A DNA stretch of 64,000 nucleotides from Rubripirellula reticaptiva (GTDB taxonomy: Bacteria > Planctomycetota > Planctomycetia > Pirellulales > Pirellulaceae), in contig NZ_SJPX01000002.1 in the NCBI RefSeq assembly GCF_007860175.1, positions 1,178,001 through 1,242,000 on the forward strand. Direction: 5' to 3'. The notes beneath the pieces were generated by a model that was not told where the DNA came from, did not search any database, and saw nothing but the letters and a program-made list of their open reading frames with translations. Every line of letters starts with the position of its first letter. Positions within the stretch are counted from its first letter, which is position 1. This document shows, piece after piece, positions 43,501-52,322 of the stretch. Position numbers and translations under genes: made by a program.

Positions 43501-43833
43501 CGACTCGCTCCCGTGCTGATGACGGCTCTGACCTCCGGCATCGGCTTGGTCCCATTGGTCATGGCGGCTGGCGAACCAGGTAAGGAAATCTTGTACCCGG
43601 TCGCGACCGTGATTCTCGGCGGACTGATGAGTTCGACTCTCCTCGACTTCTTCGTTCACCCGGCGTTGTTCTGGCTGATCGGACTGAAATCGGCTGAACG
43701 AGTTGTCAACGAATCGAAGACCGACATTCCTTTGTTTGAAGAGTCCGAAGACGAGGAATCTCACCTACCACTCAACCACTCTCGGTCAAGGACGACAGAG
43801 ACTTCCCAACCCCTTTCCGAACCCGCAACCTAA
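40582..43833 (+). CDS. heavy-metal RND pump, distinct TM4 class (1083 aa)
   Basis: This complete HME-RND pump begins LNSIIRFALKQRMLVIAVAL and the first loop starts IDVFPDLNRPRVVIM. TM4 reads AVAIGELVDDAIVDVENIY at about residue 408: two adjacent Asp and a Glu, unlike the DFG-D-EN of the two CzcA-type pumps and unlike the GAMID-A-MIEN of CusA. The cargo metal is therefore not clear; it may be a separate HME class. The C-terminal tail is acidic and Ser-rich. It follows its adaptor by 11 bases and heads a run of exported metal-binding genes and an ABC pair. Confidence 0.9.
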   Translation: MLNSIIRFALKQRMLVIAVALFLVGFGTWQAMQAPIDVFPDLNRPRVVIMTEAPGLAPEEVETLITFPIETAVNGANGVQAVRSSSGVGISVVYVEFDWNTDIYNDRQIVAERLQLVQERMPKGVKPTLAPISSIMGQILMLGMWSDDGATEPLELRTLGDWVVRQRLLTIPGVSQVFTMGGGRKQFQVLVDPDAMLRFGIALHEVKQAVQNSNDNATGGYLDEQGPNELLVRGLGRVQSIEDLQKVVVTMKEGRPISLGQIARVVEGAQVKRGDSSAWVRDEDRNYSGGPAVILTINKQPGADTRRVTDDVMAAIDELRPSLPGDLRIEPLYTQKSFIDRAIENVAEALRDGGILVVIILFLFLMNVRTTFITLTAIPLSLVMTAIVFSIFDLSINTMTLGGLAVAIGELVDDAIVDVENIYRRLKENRASDNPKHPLLVVFRASIEIRNSIVFGTMIVILVFLPLFALSGMEGRLFAPLGIAYIVSILSSLLVSLTVTPVLSYWLLGKQKLKGHEKDGFILRGIKWVGDKVIRFSLTVPRFNLAVTAVLVVLSGMFLMSLERDFLPPFNEGAVQLNVVLPPGTSLATSNDISSRVETRLREIEDIEGFIRRTGRAELDEHAEGVNMSEFILELDPKSPRSREEQLEEIREAMADIPGIVTAVEQPIAHLISHMISGVKAQIGIKIYGDDLDLLRRKAGEMEAVMKTVSGTKDVLVEPQVIIPQLRIELDRDKLLLYGLSAVEVNEFIQTALNGQVVSEILIGQRTFDLMLRLDEDYRENLQTLKRLTIDLADGGKVPLESVANIYQSGGPNTINREDVRRRIVLQCNVSERGVVDVVEDIQKKFQPIVESLPPGYFVQYSGQFESQQSASRVIGILFAVSLVGVFLVLYTMFRSVNLSLQVMMALPMAFIGSVIALVVTGQTLTVAAMVGFISLAGIASRNGILLINHYLHLVQHEGEDWTKEMIVRAGLERLAPVLMTALTSGIGLVPLVMAAGEPGKEILYPVATVILGGLMSSTLLDFFVHPALFWLIGLKSAERVVNESKTDIPLFEESEDEESHLPLNHSRSRTTETSQPLSEPAT

Positions 43834-43874
43834 GACAGGAAGCGAACGGATCATTTTCCAAAAAGGAAAGTTTT

Positions 43875-44543
43875 ATGTTGAAAAGAATATCAAGACTGCT
43901 GTGCTTCGTCGCACTCGCATCGGTTGGCAGTATTGCCAGTGCCGAAGAGTCGATCGCATTCTGCTTGCCCGAGTGGAAAGAGATGCACTTCGACGATTCA
44001 GCCAAGGCGCAACAGCACCTTGCTGCCGTACAGAAACTGGGCTGTGAAGCCAAGATCGACAACCACGGTGGGCACACCGATGTCGTTTATCGTTCACCAA
44101 AATGGAAGAGCATGGAAGTCGCCGACGACAAACTGGCTCACCAATGGGAATCTTGGCTCAAGAAAGCGGGATTCGAGACCTTACACGGTCACGCGGCAGA
44201 TCACGGCGGCGACGATCATGCTGGGCATGAAGGTCACGACCATGCAGCACACGATCACGATCACGCCGGACATAGTCACGCGGCAGGCCAAGTCGAAGAG
44301 GTCAACTACCGCATCACCGACTGGAAAACGATACACATTGAAAACCAAGAACAGCTCGCCGAACTTACCGCGATGTTGAAAGGACTCGGATGCGAGCTGA
44401 AAAGCTCACAGCATTCCGGCCACGCCGACTTGAGTTTCCGCTGTCCGCAATGGAAACACATCGAAGTCGGTTCGCACCAAGTTGCCACAACTTGGGAACA
44501 GTGGCTCACAAAAACGGGCTTCGAGGCGAAACACGTTCACTAG
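43875..44543 (+). CDS. exported protein with a duplicated 75-residue domain (222 aa)
   Basis: After a signal peptide (ISRLLCFVALASVGSIASA) the protein has two copies of one domain, about residues 27-105 and 140-222. Matching landmarks: LPEWKEMHFDD / ITDWKTIHIEN, KLGCEAKIDNHGGH / GLGCELKSSQHSGH, SPKWKSMEV / CPQWKHIEV, WESWLKKAGFETLHGH / WEQWLTKTGFEAKHVH. Between them is a His linker (GHDHAAHDHDHAGHSH). Conserved Cys, His and Trp in each copy suggest two metal sites. AAGGAAAG precedes the ATG. I know no name for the domain. It follows the pump by 41 bases and probably belongs to its operon. Confidence 0.78.
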   Translation: MLKRISRLLCFVALASVGSIASAEESIAFCLPEWKEMHFDDSAKAQQHLAAVQKLGCEAKIDNHGGHTDVVYRSPKWKSMEVADDKLAHQWESWLKKAGFETLHGHAADHGGDDHAGHEGHDHAAHDHDHAGHSHAAGQVEEVNYRITDWKTIHIENQEQLAELTAMLKGLGCELKSSQHSGHADLSFRCPQWKHIEVGSHQVATTWEQWLTKTGFEAKHVH

Positions 44544-44582
44544 AAACTCTCAGATCAACCAACTCCCTTCAGGAAAAATCCA

Positions 44583-45116
44583 ATGAAACGCTCAACAAAA
44601 CTCTTCACGCTCGCACTCGCTTCCATGACCTTCGGTCTTGTTGGCTGCAAAGACGGGGGAACCAACACCGGAACGACCGTTGAAACATCGGCACCTCCGG
44701 CGACCGTTGACGATCACACAGAACACGCACACCCCAGCGAAGGACCGCATCATGGCGGATTGATCGAATTGGGCAACGAGGAATACCACGCCGAACTCGT
44801 TCACGACGAAGACACTGGCTCGGTAACAATCTATGTGCTCAACGCAGCCGCGACTGAGCAAATTCCGATCGAATCGACCGAGATTACGATCAATGTCAAA
44901 CATGACGGCAAGCCGGAGCAGTTCAAGCTGGCCGCTTCGCCTGATGCAAATGACCCACAAGGCAAGTCGTCGCGTTTTGTTTCGACAGACGCGGAACTCG
45001 GCGAGCACCTAGATGAAGAAGGAGCCGACCCAAAACTCGTCCTAACGATCAACGGCAAATCGTTCCGAGGAACGATCGCACACGACCATGACCACGAAGG
45101 TCACGACCACGAGTGA
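44583..45116 (+). CDS. His-rich lipoprotein (177 aa)
   Basis: A lipoprotein signal (MTFGLVGC) is followed by a low-complexity linker, then HAHPSEGPHHGGLIELGNEEYH, a pattern common to small periplasmic proteins of copper and other metal efflux loci, then a beta-rich domain (EYHAELVHDEDTGSVTIYVL) and a terminal HDHDHEGHDHE. It probably binds a metal at both His regions. It is 39 bases after the duplicated-domain gene in the same direction. The family is recurrent in metal islands but I have no name for it. Confidence 0.75.
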   Translation: MKRSTKLFTLALASMTFGLVGCKDGGTNTGTTVETSAPPATVDDHTEHAHPSEGPHHGGLIELGNEEYHAELVHDEDTGSVTIYVLNAAATEQIPIESTEITINVKHDGKPEQFKLAASPDANDPQGKSSRFVSTDAELGEHLDEEGADPKLVLTINGKSFRGTIAHDHDHEGHDHE

Positions 45117-45134
45117 TTTAAAAATGATGATCGT

Positions 45135-45166
45135 AGATTGGAGATTGAAATCCAACTCTCCAATCT
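45135..45166 (+). other. 10-bp perfect hairpin between lipoprotein and next gene
   Basis: AGATTGGAGA (45135-45144) and TCTCCAATCT (45157-45166) pair fully around a 12-base loop. A variant of the left arm (CGATCTCCAATT) occurs again at about 45195. There is no T run; it may be an RNA-stabilising or processing element inside the operon, or a small repeat. Confidence 0.45.
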
Positions 45167-45224
45167 GCTTTCGTCGATCTGCGACCCCAATTTTCGATCT
45201 CCAATTACCAAGGGAATGACGACG

Positions 45225-46007
45225 ATGAAACGGATTTTCAATCAAACGACGATCGCAATGATGATGACACTGGTAACCGCTTGTGTCGCGATGGCCCAAA
45301 CCGCTCACGCGGCAAGTCCTGCTCAGCAAGCGATTCAAGCGGCCGAAGCCAACAACCAGTTTGCTTTCGTGATGTTCTATCGCGGCAACGATGCGGCGAC
45401 CAAAACAATGCACGGCACGCTGCAGTCAACACTGGCCAACCGGCAAGACGCCGTGGTCGTGCCTGTGCAAATTGGTAACGTCGCCGAGCAAGCCTTGGTC
45501 AAACAATTCGACGCAACCCGAATGCCGATGCCAGCGGTCGCCACCCTCGCTCCCAACGGTGCGGTGTGCAGCGTTTTCCCACGACGTGTGACGGAGCAGC
45601 AACTTGCCGCCGCGATCGTTTCGCCTGGACAGACGCAAATCCTAAAGGCGCTGCAGGACCGCAAGCTCGTGTTGCTGTGTGCTCAACCCACCGCCGGTGC
45701 CCCGGTTCCCGTTGGTGTTCAACAATTTCAAGCCGACGCACTGTACGCCTCTCGAACCGAAGTCGTCACGGTTTTGGCGAACGATCCTGCCGAGGCTGAG
45801 TTCTTGACCAAGATCGGAGTGAAACCAGGCCAACCGACACCCGTTGTTGCATTCATGGCACCTCCAGGCGTCATGGTTGGCACCTTCAATGCTAACGTCA
45901 GTTTCGATGTGTTGGCCGAGAAGTTAGCCGCCGCCGGCAAATGCTGCGACGACGAAAACTGCAAGCACCACAAATCGGCCCAGGCTTCGCAACCAGCACG
46001 ACGCTAG
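45225..46007 (+). CDS. exported thioredoxin-like-fold protein with Cys/His tail (260 aa)
   Basis: After a signal peptide ([15 protein letters not shown]) two thioredoxin-like halves seem present: [21 protein letters not shown] and [20 protein letters not shown], without a CxxC active site. The C-terminus has a metal site, [16 protein letters not shown] lies 9 bases before the ATG at 45225; an ATG at 45216 is too close to it. The protein resembles planctomycete exported proteins found with metal ABC transporters. The fold call is tentative. It precedes the permease gene by 55 bases. Confidence 0.65.
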   Translation: MKRIFNQTTIAMMMTLVTACVAMAQTAHAASPAQQAIQAAEANNQFAFVMFYRGNDAATKTMHGTLQSTLANRQDAVVVPVQIGNVAEQALVKQFDATRMPMPAVATLAPNGAVCSVFPRRVTEQQLAAAIVSPGQTQILKALQDRKLVLLCAQPTAGAPVPVGVQQFQADALYASRTEVVTVLANDPAEAEFLTKIGVKPGQPTPVVAFMAPPGVMVGTFNANVSFDVLAEKLAAAGKCCDDENCKHHKSAQASQPARR

Positions 46008-46062
46008 TGCTCCTGGTCGGCAATCTCCACCCAACAACCTTCAATTAAACGGAACGGACTCC

Positions 46063-47292
46063 ATGAAACTTCGTCACTTAATATGGAAAGAACTCTGGCA
46101 ACGGCCGACGCCGATGCTCACCAGTTTGCTGGCCGTCACGCTTGGCGTCACAGCGCTTGTTGCGATTCAGAACATCACCGTGTTTTCAGAACGCAAGATC
46201 GCCGGTGACATGGAGTCGCTCGGTGCGAACGTGTTGGTGCTGCCACCCAGCGTCACGCTGCAAGACTATTACGGTGCCGACATGCACGGGCATACGATGC
46301 CCGAGGAATACGTCACGCGTCTCGCGCTCGCTCGATTGCCCGGCGTTGAAAATCTCGCTCCCAAGTTATGCGTCGAAGCGGAAGTGGACACGATTCCCGT
46401 CACACTGACCGGCATCCTGCCCAAGAGTGAGTTTCAAGCCAAAGCCTCTTGGCAGGGACTCGGTATGTTGGGCAATGCGGTCGGCAGTGATCGCGGTTGT
46501 TGTGCGACCGCCGCTGACACCGGCGAAGCCGACAACGATCCAAACTCGTTGGCGACGACACGCACCATCGCCAAACTGGGCGATCGCGATGTGATCCTCG
46601 GACGCGATCTCGCCAGCCAACTTGGTGCGAAAACTGGCGATACGTTGCCGCTACTCGGTGAAGATTTCACTGTTCTCACCGTGTTGCCTTCGACCGGAAC
46701 GATCGACGACGGACGCATGTTCGCTCACTTGCACAGCGTCCAAGACTTGTCGGGTGCAGGGCCGGTGGTGAACGTCATCGAAATCATGGCGTGCTGTGAA
46801 GATGCCGCTGGCGGTTTGATCACGAACCTTTCCGCTGAACTTCCCGAAACGCGAATCGTCACGATCGCACAAGTTGTTCAAACACAAATAGCCGTTAATG
46901 GATTGATGTCGCGTTTGTCATGGGTCTTTCTGTCGATCCTGCTGTTGGTCGGTGGAGCGAGCATCGCCAGTGTGATGTATGCCAACGTGACCGAGCGTCG
47001 CAAAGAAATCGGAACGCTGATGGCAATCGGAGCCAGTCGCAACTTTGTAACAAAGATGTTTCTTGGCAAAGCCGCAATCTTGGGACTCGCCGGTGGTGCA
47101 GCGGGTTTCATTGTCGGCACGATTGTCGCCGCAGTACTGGGGCCACAGTTGCTGGGTATTCATGTACGCCCGATGCCGATACTGCTGGGCGTGGGAATGG
47201 CCACAGCAACGATCGTCGCGGTCCTCGCCAGCCTTCTGCCCGCCCGCCGAGCCGCTGGTCTCGATCCGTGCCTTGTCTTCAACGACGCCTGA
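46063..47292 (+). CDS. MacB/FtsX-type ABC transporter permease (409 aa)
   Basis: This has the four-helix plan of MacB/FtsX permeases: an N-terminal helix ([21 protein letters not shown]), a periplasmic domain of about 230 residues and three C-terminal helices with the FtsX signature ([19 protein letters not shown]). The periplasmic part contains two Cys pairs (RGCCATAAD and [12 protein letters not shown]), which are not usual in MacB and suit a metal or thiol role. With the ATPase 68 bases on it forms a mechanotransmission-type ABC transporter that may act on periplasmic substrates. Its substrate may be metal related, inferred from operon place. Confidence 0.82.
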   Translation: MKLRHLIWKELWQRPTPMLTSLLAVTLGVTALVAIQNITVFSERKIAGDMESLGANVLVLPPSVTLQDYYGADMHGHTMPEEYVTRLALARLPGVENLAPKLCVEAEVDTIPVTLTGILPKSEFQAKASWQGLGMLGNAVGSDRGCCATAADTGEADNDPNSLATTRTIAKLGDRDVILGRDLASQLGAKTGDTLPLLGEDFTVLTVLPSTGTIDDGRMFAHLHSVQDLSGAGPVVNVIEIMACCEDAAGGLITNLSAELPETRIVTIAQVVQTQIAVNGLMSRLSWVFLSILLLVGGASIASVMYANVTERRKEIGTLMAIGASRNFVTKMFLGKAAILGLAGGAAGFIVGTIVAAVLGPQLLGIHVRPMPILLGVGMATATIVAVLASLLPARRAAGLDPCLVFNDA

Positions 47293-47360
47293 TCGCTGCG
47301 TCGCGTGATCGAAAGGTCGTGCTCCATTATCAAAAACCACATTTCAAATCGAACCAAAAC

Positions 47361-48044
47361 ATGTATCAACTCAGTTCCGTTACCCAGACCTACGAACGTC
47401 GAGGCCAGATCGTCACGGCACTCGACAACGCCGACCTCACGATTCCCGACAACGACTTCATTGCAATCGTTGGCCCCAGCGGCAGTGGCAAGACCACGTT
47501 GCTATCCGTCCTCGGTGGAATGCTCGCCCCGTCAACCGGCGACGTGATGCTCGATGGCGAATCGTTGTATGACCTGTCGGTGGAAGAACGCACGGCGTTG
47601 CGAGGCCGAAAGATCGGATTCGTCTTTCAGTCGTTCAACTTGATTTCGTGGCTGACCGCTCGCGAGAACGTGCAGATCCCACTGATGTTGTCCGGCAAAA
47701 CGGCCAAGCAACAAGAAGAGCGTGCGATGGAGATGCTCGACCGTGTCGGCTTGTCCGATCGAACCGATCACCGTCCCTCAGAAATGAGCCAAGGACAACA
47801 ACAACGGGTCGCGTTGGCACGGACACTCGCCAACGACCCGCAAATCATCCTGGCGGACGAACCGACAGGAAACCTCGATTCAGAAACCCGCCAACAGGTG
47901 ATGAGTTACCTGAATGAATTTCACAAGGACGGACGCACGATCGTGATGGTCACGCATGACGCCGACACGGCTGCGTTTGCGCACCGCACCATCCGCTTAG
48001 TCGCCGGAGTTACGAATGAAATCGCAATGGCGCGGGCGGCGTAA
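47361..48044 (+). CDS. ABC transporter ATP-binding protein, LolD/MacB type (227 aa)
   Basis: All ABC motifs are present: Walker [11 protein letters not shown]-loop VFQSFNLI, signature MSQGQQQR (Met-Ser-Gln-Gly in place of LSGGQ), Walker [13 protein letters not shown] and H-loop VTHD. The open frame continues upstream to 46920, but homology starts at [11 protein letters not shown] (47361). It pairs with the FtsX-type permease upstream. The weak ribosome site and 68-base gap suggest lower expression than the permease or a missed start. It powers the transporter from the cytoplasmic side. Confidence 0.9.
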   Translation: MYQLSSVTQTYERRGQIVTALDNADLTIPDNDFIAIVGPSGSGKTTLLSVLGGMLAPSTGDVMLDGESLYDLSVEERTALRGRKIGFVFQSFNLISWLTARENVQIPLMLSGKTAKQQEERAMEMLDRVGLSDRTDHRPSEMSQGQQQRVALARTLANDPQIILADEPTGNLDSETRQQVMSYLNEFHKDGRTIVMVTHDADTAAFAHRTIRLVAGVTNEIAMARAA

Positions 48045-48120
48045 GCAAAAGATGGGGAGTACGAGAGATGGTCCTCTTGTCTCCCTCTCTGCTTGTCTCC
48101 TAACTCCCAACTTGAAAACT

Positions 48121-48194
48121 GGCGGCTGCTATTCAGCCGTCAGCTAGGTTCCCGGACCGCGTCACTCACCAGCCGACGCACCGGGAACCGTTTT
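48121..48194 (+). terminator. tandem hairpins after the ABC operon
   Basis: GGCGGCTG/CAGCCGTC (48121-48141) is an 8-bp stem. It is followed by GGTTCCCGG (48147-48155) pairing with CCGGGAACC (48181-48189) around an inner GCGTC/GACGC, then GTTTTT. This is likely the end of the long efflux/ABC transcript. Confidence 0.6.
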
Positions 48195-48224
48195 TCGTCT
48201 CCCAATCCGAATACAGAAATTTCT

Positions 48225-48986
48225 ATGGCACTCGTTGAAGAATTTGAACGCACGGGATCCTGGCTGTTCCGCTGGCGCAGTTATCTGCCCTTTGTGTTCC
48301 TACCGTTGATCGTGACCGCCGTGCTTCGATATCCCGTGATTGAATCGCATCCCAATTTGCATTTCGTCTGGAGCATCGTAAGTCTAGGCGTCTCGCTAAT
48401 CGGACTAGCGGTTCGGTCTCACGCGGTTGGGCATGCCGCTGACGGAACATCGGGGCGCAACACGAAAACGCAAGTTGCCGAAACACTCAACACCTCTGGC
48501 TTCTACTCCGTCGCTCGGCACCCAATGTACCTCGGCAACTTCTTGATTGCCCTGGGCATCGTGTTGCACTCCGCATCCCCCTGGTTGGTCGTGGCCTTCC
48601 TGATGGCATTCGCGTTGTACTACGAACGCATCATGTTCACCGAGGAAGCGTTTTTGCGTAAAAAGTTCGGCAGTGTGTTTACAGATTGGTCTAATCGCAC
48701 CCCCGCATTCTTGCCAAGACTAAGACAATGGAAGTCGGCGGAGCGTCCGTTAGACATCCCCAAAGTCATTCGAGCCGAATCTGCTGCTGTCGCGGTCATC
48801 GCTTTGACATTCCCAGCGTTGGAATTCGCAATGCACGAAGCTCAGCAAGGCAACGTCGCCATCGAGAACTCGTGGTACATCCTGTTCGGCTGCGGCCTTG
48901 TTCTCTACATCATCGCTCGCGTGATGAAACGGCAACTTCGACGTTGGCTCAAGTACGAGCGAATCTTGTACGAGGCAGCAAAGTGA
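48225..48986 (+). CDS. ICMT/PEMT-type membrane methyltransferase (253 aa)
   Basis: The isoprenylcysteine carboxyl methyltransferase pattern is clear: several membrane helices, then FYSVARHPMYLGNFLIALGI and YERIMFTEEAFLRKKFG, which form the SAM and substrate site. Bacterial members methylate unknown, probably lipid or lipid-linked, substrates and are common in metal-resistance islands. A further two helices and a basic tail form a C-terminal extension (RAESAAVAVIALTFPALEFA). I start at the ATG at 48225, since upstream frame contains the terminator hairpin. The next gene overlaps its stop by 4 bases. Confidence 0.82.
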   Translation: MALVEEFERTGSWLFRWRSYLPFVFLPLIVTAVLRYPVIESHPNLHFVWSIVSLGVSLIGLAVRSHAVGHAADGTSGRNTKTQVAETLNTSGFYSVARHPMYLGNFLIALGIVLHSASPWLVVAFLMAFALYYERIMFTEEAFLRKKFGSVFTDWSNRTPAFLPRLRQWKSAERPLDIPKVIRAESAAVAVIALTFPALEFAMHEAQQGNVAIENSWYILFGCGLVLYIIARVMKRQLRRWLKYERILYEAAK

Positions 48987-49225
48987 AATCAAACAAGTCC
49001 CGAAACCCTCCTGCGAATCCTAAATCGCTCAGCGCTAGAGTCGAACGCATCATCAAGCGATTCGGCTTTGATGGAGTGCATGTTTCCAGCGATAAGACCG
49101 GGCAGGTAACTCTCAGCGGTATTCTCGACGAAGTCAACGATCGTGCGTTGGTCGTCGCTATCGCCCGGACCACTCCGAGCGTCACCGTGGTCCGCTGTGA
49201 AATCACCTTTTCTAAGCCGAACTAA
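48983..49225 (+). CDS. BON-like domain protein (80 aa)
   Basis: A GTG start overlaps the upstream stop (GTGA). The fold-like pattern VERIIKRFGFDGVHVSSDKT then GQVTLSGILDEVNDRALVVA and VTVVRCEITF is the BON domain plan, often found in envelope or stress proteins binding phospholipid. No signal peptide is seen and the N-terminus is basic (MKSNKSRNPP). It is translationally coupled to the methyltransferase and sits 24 bases before the P-type ATPase. A role in the membrane near these proteins is possible. The domain call is moderately sure for such a short protein. Confidence 0.65.
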   Translation: MKSNKSRNPPANPKSLSARVERIIKRFGFDGVHVSSDKTGQVTLSGILDEVNDRALVVAIARTTPSVTVVRCEITFSKPN

Positions 49226-49249
49226 ACGGATATACCGTGTCAGAGCGAT

Positions 49250-51733
49250 ATGCGAATGAAAAAAGAAAAAATTGAACTCAAACTGGTTTTGCCTACGGTA
49301 AATAATGCGGACGATTCGTGCATCAGGCGGCTGGCGGAGTTGTTGCAAAGCAAAGCAGGAATAGACGCGGCACACTCGCTCAAACCGAGTGACGAAAGCC
49401 CAGGCCAAATCTGCGTTCACTTCGACTCAAGCGTGACTTCGACGGGCGAGGTTCGCGAATTGGCACGGCGTGCTGGCGCAGAACTTGATCAGCGTTATGG
49501 GCATTGGCATAAGCGAGTTGGGCCGATGCACGCACGTCGGGCGTCCGCTATCGAGTCGCGTCTGGCTCGCATCGACGGCATCATGGAATCGGTTGTCTCT
49601 CCGGACGGTGCCGTTCGAGTCGAATTCGATCGTCAAGAAACTGACGCTTCGGCAATCGAAACAGCTCTCGCTGAATGGTCATCCTCAACTCCTCAAGACC
49701 ACGGCGGTGATGAGGACCATCGGCACGACGAGGGTCATAAAGACAATCACGACCACTCCGGTCATGATCACGAGCACGGCGGCATCTTTGGCCCGAAGTC
49801 GGAGTTGATCTTCGCGATCCTGTGCGGTGCGTTTCTACTGGTCGGTTGGCTCATCGAGACCTTTGCTGAACTGAATGATTGGATTCCGCTCGGTTGCTTC
49901 ATCGCCGCCTACTTCTTCGGCGGCTACTACACCGTCACCGAAGCGATCGAGAAGATTCGGGCGAGCAAGTTCGAGATCGACTTTCTGATGATCGTGGCCG
50001 CTGCCGGTGCCGCGTCGTTGGGAGCTTGGGCCGAAGGCGCATTGCTGTTGTTCCTTTTCAGTATCGGTCATGCGTTGGAAGGCTACGCGATGGGGCGAGC
50101 CAAACGTGCCATTGAAGCCTTGTCCGAACTGGCTCCGAAAACCGCACGGGTTCGACGCGATGGCAACGAATCAGAAATCCCCGTCGAAGAGCTGGTCGTT
50201 GGCGACATCGTCATCATCAAACCCGACGAGCGAGTCCCGGCAGACGGATTCGTGATCGCGGGCGAGTCCAGCGTCAACCAAGCCCCGATCACCGGCGAAA
50301 GCGTGCCCGTCGACAAACGCCCCGTCGATGATGTCGCCGCTGCGGCATCCGATCCCGAGTCGCTTCCGCCGGAGCATCGTGCATTCGCCGGAACGATCAA
50401 TCAATCGGGTTCGCTCGAAATCCAAGTCACCAAGCTCGCATCCGAAAACACGCTGGCTCGCGTCGTCGCAATGGTCAGCGAAGCTGAAACGCGGGTGTCG
50501 CCGACGCAGAAGTTCACCAAGAAGTTCGAGCGATACTTTGTGCCGTCAGTCATTGCCGGTGTCATACTGTTGGTGTTCGCACCGCTCGTCATCGACGAAA
50601 CCTTCAGCGAATCGTTTTACCGAGCCATGGCGGTTTTGGTCGCCGCCAGCCCATGTGCGTTGGCAATCGCAACACCCAGTGCGGTGCTTAGCGGAGTCGC
50701 CCGAGCGGCACGCGGCGGCATCCTCGTCAAAGGTGGCGGACCACTCGAAAGCCTCGGCAGTCTCGACGCGATCGCGTTTGACAAAACCGGAACGCTTACC
50801 GAGGGAGAGCCGAAGGTCACCGACGTTCGCACTGCTGACGGTGTCGATGAGGCCGAAATATTACGAAACGCCATTGCGGTGGAAGACCTCAGCAAACATC
50901 CGCTCGCCAAAGCAGTCGTTCGTGACGGGAAGAAAAGATTGGGAGAGGGGGAGTCTGGGAGTGGGGGAGCGATTCCCGACGCAACAGATTTGCAGAGTAT
51001 CACCGGACGCGGCATTCAAGCGACGGTCGAAGGAGACATCGTCCATATTGGCAAAGACGATTTGTTCGCCGAAGTCGACGGGCCGCCACTACCAGAAAGC
51101 GTTCGCGAGATTGTCGAATCGCTCGAAGAGAACGGACGCACAACCATGATCGTCCGACGCGGGGATCGTTACCTCGGCGTCATCGGTTTGATGGATACAC
51201 CCCGCGAAGCTTCCAAGCGAACGATCTCGCGGCTTCGCAAACTCGGCATCAAGCGAATGATCATGATCTCAGGCGACAACCAAAAAGTCGCCGACGCGGT
51301 CGCAAAAGAAGTCGGCCTCGATGAAGCAAGAGGCGACTTAATGCCCGACGACAAAGTCAACGAAATCAAAAAACTACAAAGTGAAGGCGGCGTCGCAATG
51401 GTCGGCGACGGCGTCAACGACGCCCCGGCGATGGCATCTGCCTCGGTCGGTATCGCGATGGGAGCCGCCGGTAGCGACGTAGCCCTCGAAACCGCCGACG
51501 TCGCCCTGATGGCCGACAACCTCGACCACTTGCCGCTGGCCATCGGACTGAGCCGATCGACGAAATCAATCATCCGTCAAAACCTCTGGATGAGTCTCGG
51601 CATGGTCGCCTTCCTCGTCCCCGCCACGATCCTCGGCCTGAACATCGGTGCTGCCGTCGCCTTGCACGAAGGCAGCACCTTGATTGTCGTCTTCAACGCC
51701 CTGCGTCTACTTGCTTACAAACAGCCATCCTAA
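49250..51733 (+). CDS. P1B-4-type heavy-metal ATPase (827 aa)
   Basis: The TM motif is AASPCALAIATPS (about residue 465, SPC not CPC) and the last helix has ALHEGSTLIVVFNAL; SPC plus HEG-T is the mark of P1B-4 pumps (CoaT/CtpD group; Co, Zn, Cd or Fe). DKTGTLT is at about 511. Two degenerate HMA-like modules without CxxC precede a His/Asp linker (DHRHDEGHKDNHDHSGHDHE). The nucleotide-binding region has a Gly/Ser insert (GEGESGSGG) encoded by a G-rich run at 50941-50967. The start may be 49250 or 49256. It moves metal from the cytoplasm outward. Confidence 0.9.
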   Translation: MRMKKEKIELKLVLPTVNNADDSCIRRLAELLQSKAGIDAAHSLKPSDESPGQICVHFDSSVTSTGEVRELARRAGAELDQRYGHWHKRVGPMHARRASAIESRLARIDGIMESVVSPDGAVRVEFDRQETDASAIETALAEWSSSTPQDHGGDEDHRHDEGHKDNHDHSGHDHEHGGIFGPKSELIFAILCGAFLLVGWLIETFAELNDWIPLGCFIAAYFFGGYYTVTEAIEKIRASKFEIDFLMIVAAAGAASLGAWAEGALLLFLFSIGHALEGYAMGRAKRAIEALSELAPKTARVRRDGNESEIPVEELVVGDIVIIKPDERVPADGFVIAGESSVNQAPITGESVPVDKRPVDDVAAAASDPESLPPEHRAFAGTINQSGSLEIQVTKLASENTLARVVAMVSEAETRVSPTQKFTKKFERYFVPSVIAGVILLVFAPLVIDETFSESFYRAMAVLVAASPCALAIATPSAVLSGVARAARGGILVKGGGPLESLGSLDAIAFDKTGTLTEGEPKVTDVRTADGVDEAEILRNAIAVEDLSKHPLAKAVVRDGKKRLGEGESGSGGAIPDATDLQSITGRGIQATVEGDIVHIGKDDLFAEVDGPPLPESVREIVESLEENGRTTMIVRRGDRYLGVIGLMDTPREASKRTISRLRKLGIKRMIMISGDNQKVADAVAKEVGLDEARGDLMPDDKVNEIKKLQSEGGVAMVGDGVNDAPAMASASVGIAMGAAGSDVALETADVALMADNLDHLPLAIGLSRSTKSIIRQNLWMSLGMVAFLVPATILGLNIGAAVALHEGSTLIVVFNALRLLAYKQPS
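50941..50967 (+). other. G-quadruplex-type run inside the P-type ATPase gene
   Basis: Four G tracts (GGG 50941-50943, GGGGG 50947-50951, GGG 50957-50959, GGGGG 50963-50967) are separated by loops of 3, 5 and 3 bases. It is coding (LGEGESGSGG) and lies on the mRNA-like strand, so it could fold in RNA or DNA. It looks like an insertion compared with the usual protein family. Confidence 0.6.
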
Positions 51734-51749
51734 GAGGAGGATTGTTACA

Positions 51750-52322
51750 TTGAGATTAGCTATCGCCTACCTTACCGGTGCATTGCTGCTTCTAGTAATC
51801 GCGATGCTCGCATACTCGATCATGCGACCGTCAAGACGTTTGTGGCCGCCGCGAGGACAGCAAACTTGGCAGTACTATTTTGCTTGGCTACTTACGCTTC
51901 TCTCGTTTGGCGGCTTCATTGCCGTAGGCCTACTCGATTGGAATAGTCTTGGTTGGCCTGCCATCGTACGTTGGCCGATCGGCTTAGCACTAATCGTTGG
52001 AGGAAACGTCCTCGCATGGGTTGGTGTTAGTCAGATAAGCATGAAAACAACTTCGGGCAGCAAGGGACCGCTGGTAACCGATGGACTCTATCAATACGGT
52101 CGCAACCCACAATACCTTGGTGACATTGCAATCATCGTCGGGTGGGCGATTCTCTCCTCATCGTTATGGGCAATGCCTTTGTGCGTCGGTGGAATCATTG
52201 CGTTTGTTCTAACGCCCTTTGCCGAGGAAACATGGCTGGAAGAACTTCACGGGGCCGACTATCGGGAGTATTGCAGTCGAGTCAGTCGGTTCTTCGGACG
52301 CCGCTCTTTGCCGGGCAATTAG
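51750..52322 (+). CDS. ICMT/PEMT-type membrane methyltransferase, second copy (190 aa)
   Basis: The signature of the isoprenylcysteine methyltransferase/PEMT group is LYQYGRNPQYLGDIAIIVGW and FAEETWLEELHGADYREYC, with about four or five membrane helices. It starts at a TTG at 51750, since GAGGAGG lies 9 bases before it; an open frame from 51684 lies within the ATPase gene. It differs clearly from the first copy at 48225 (shorter, no C-terminal extension), so it is not a recent duplicate. It is 16 bases after the P-type ATPase, likely in the same operon, and its stop overlaps the convergent RND gene by 4 bases. Confidence 0.78.
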   Translation: MRLAIAYLTGALLLLVIAMLAYSIMRPSRRLWPPRGQQTWQYYFAWLLTLLSFGGFIAVGLLDWNSLGWPAIVRWPIGLALIVGGNVLAWVGVSQISMKTTSGSKGPLVTDGLYQYGRNPQYLGDIAIIVGWAILSSSLWAMPLCVGGIIAFVLTPFAEETWLEELHGADYREYCSRVSRFFGRRSLPGN

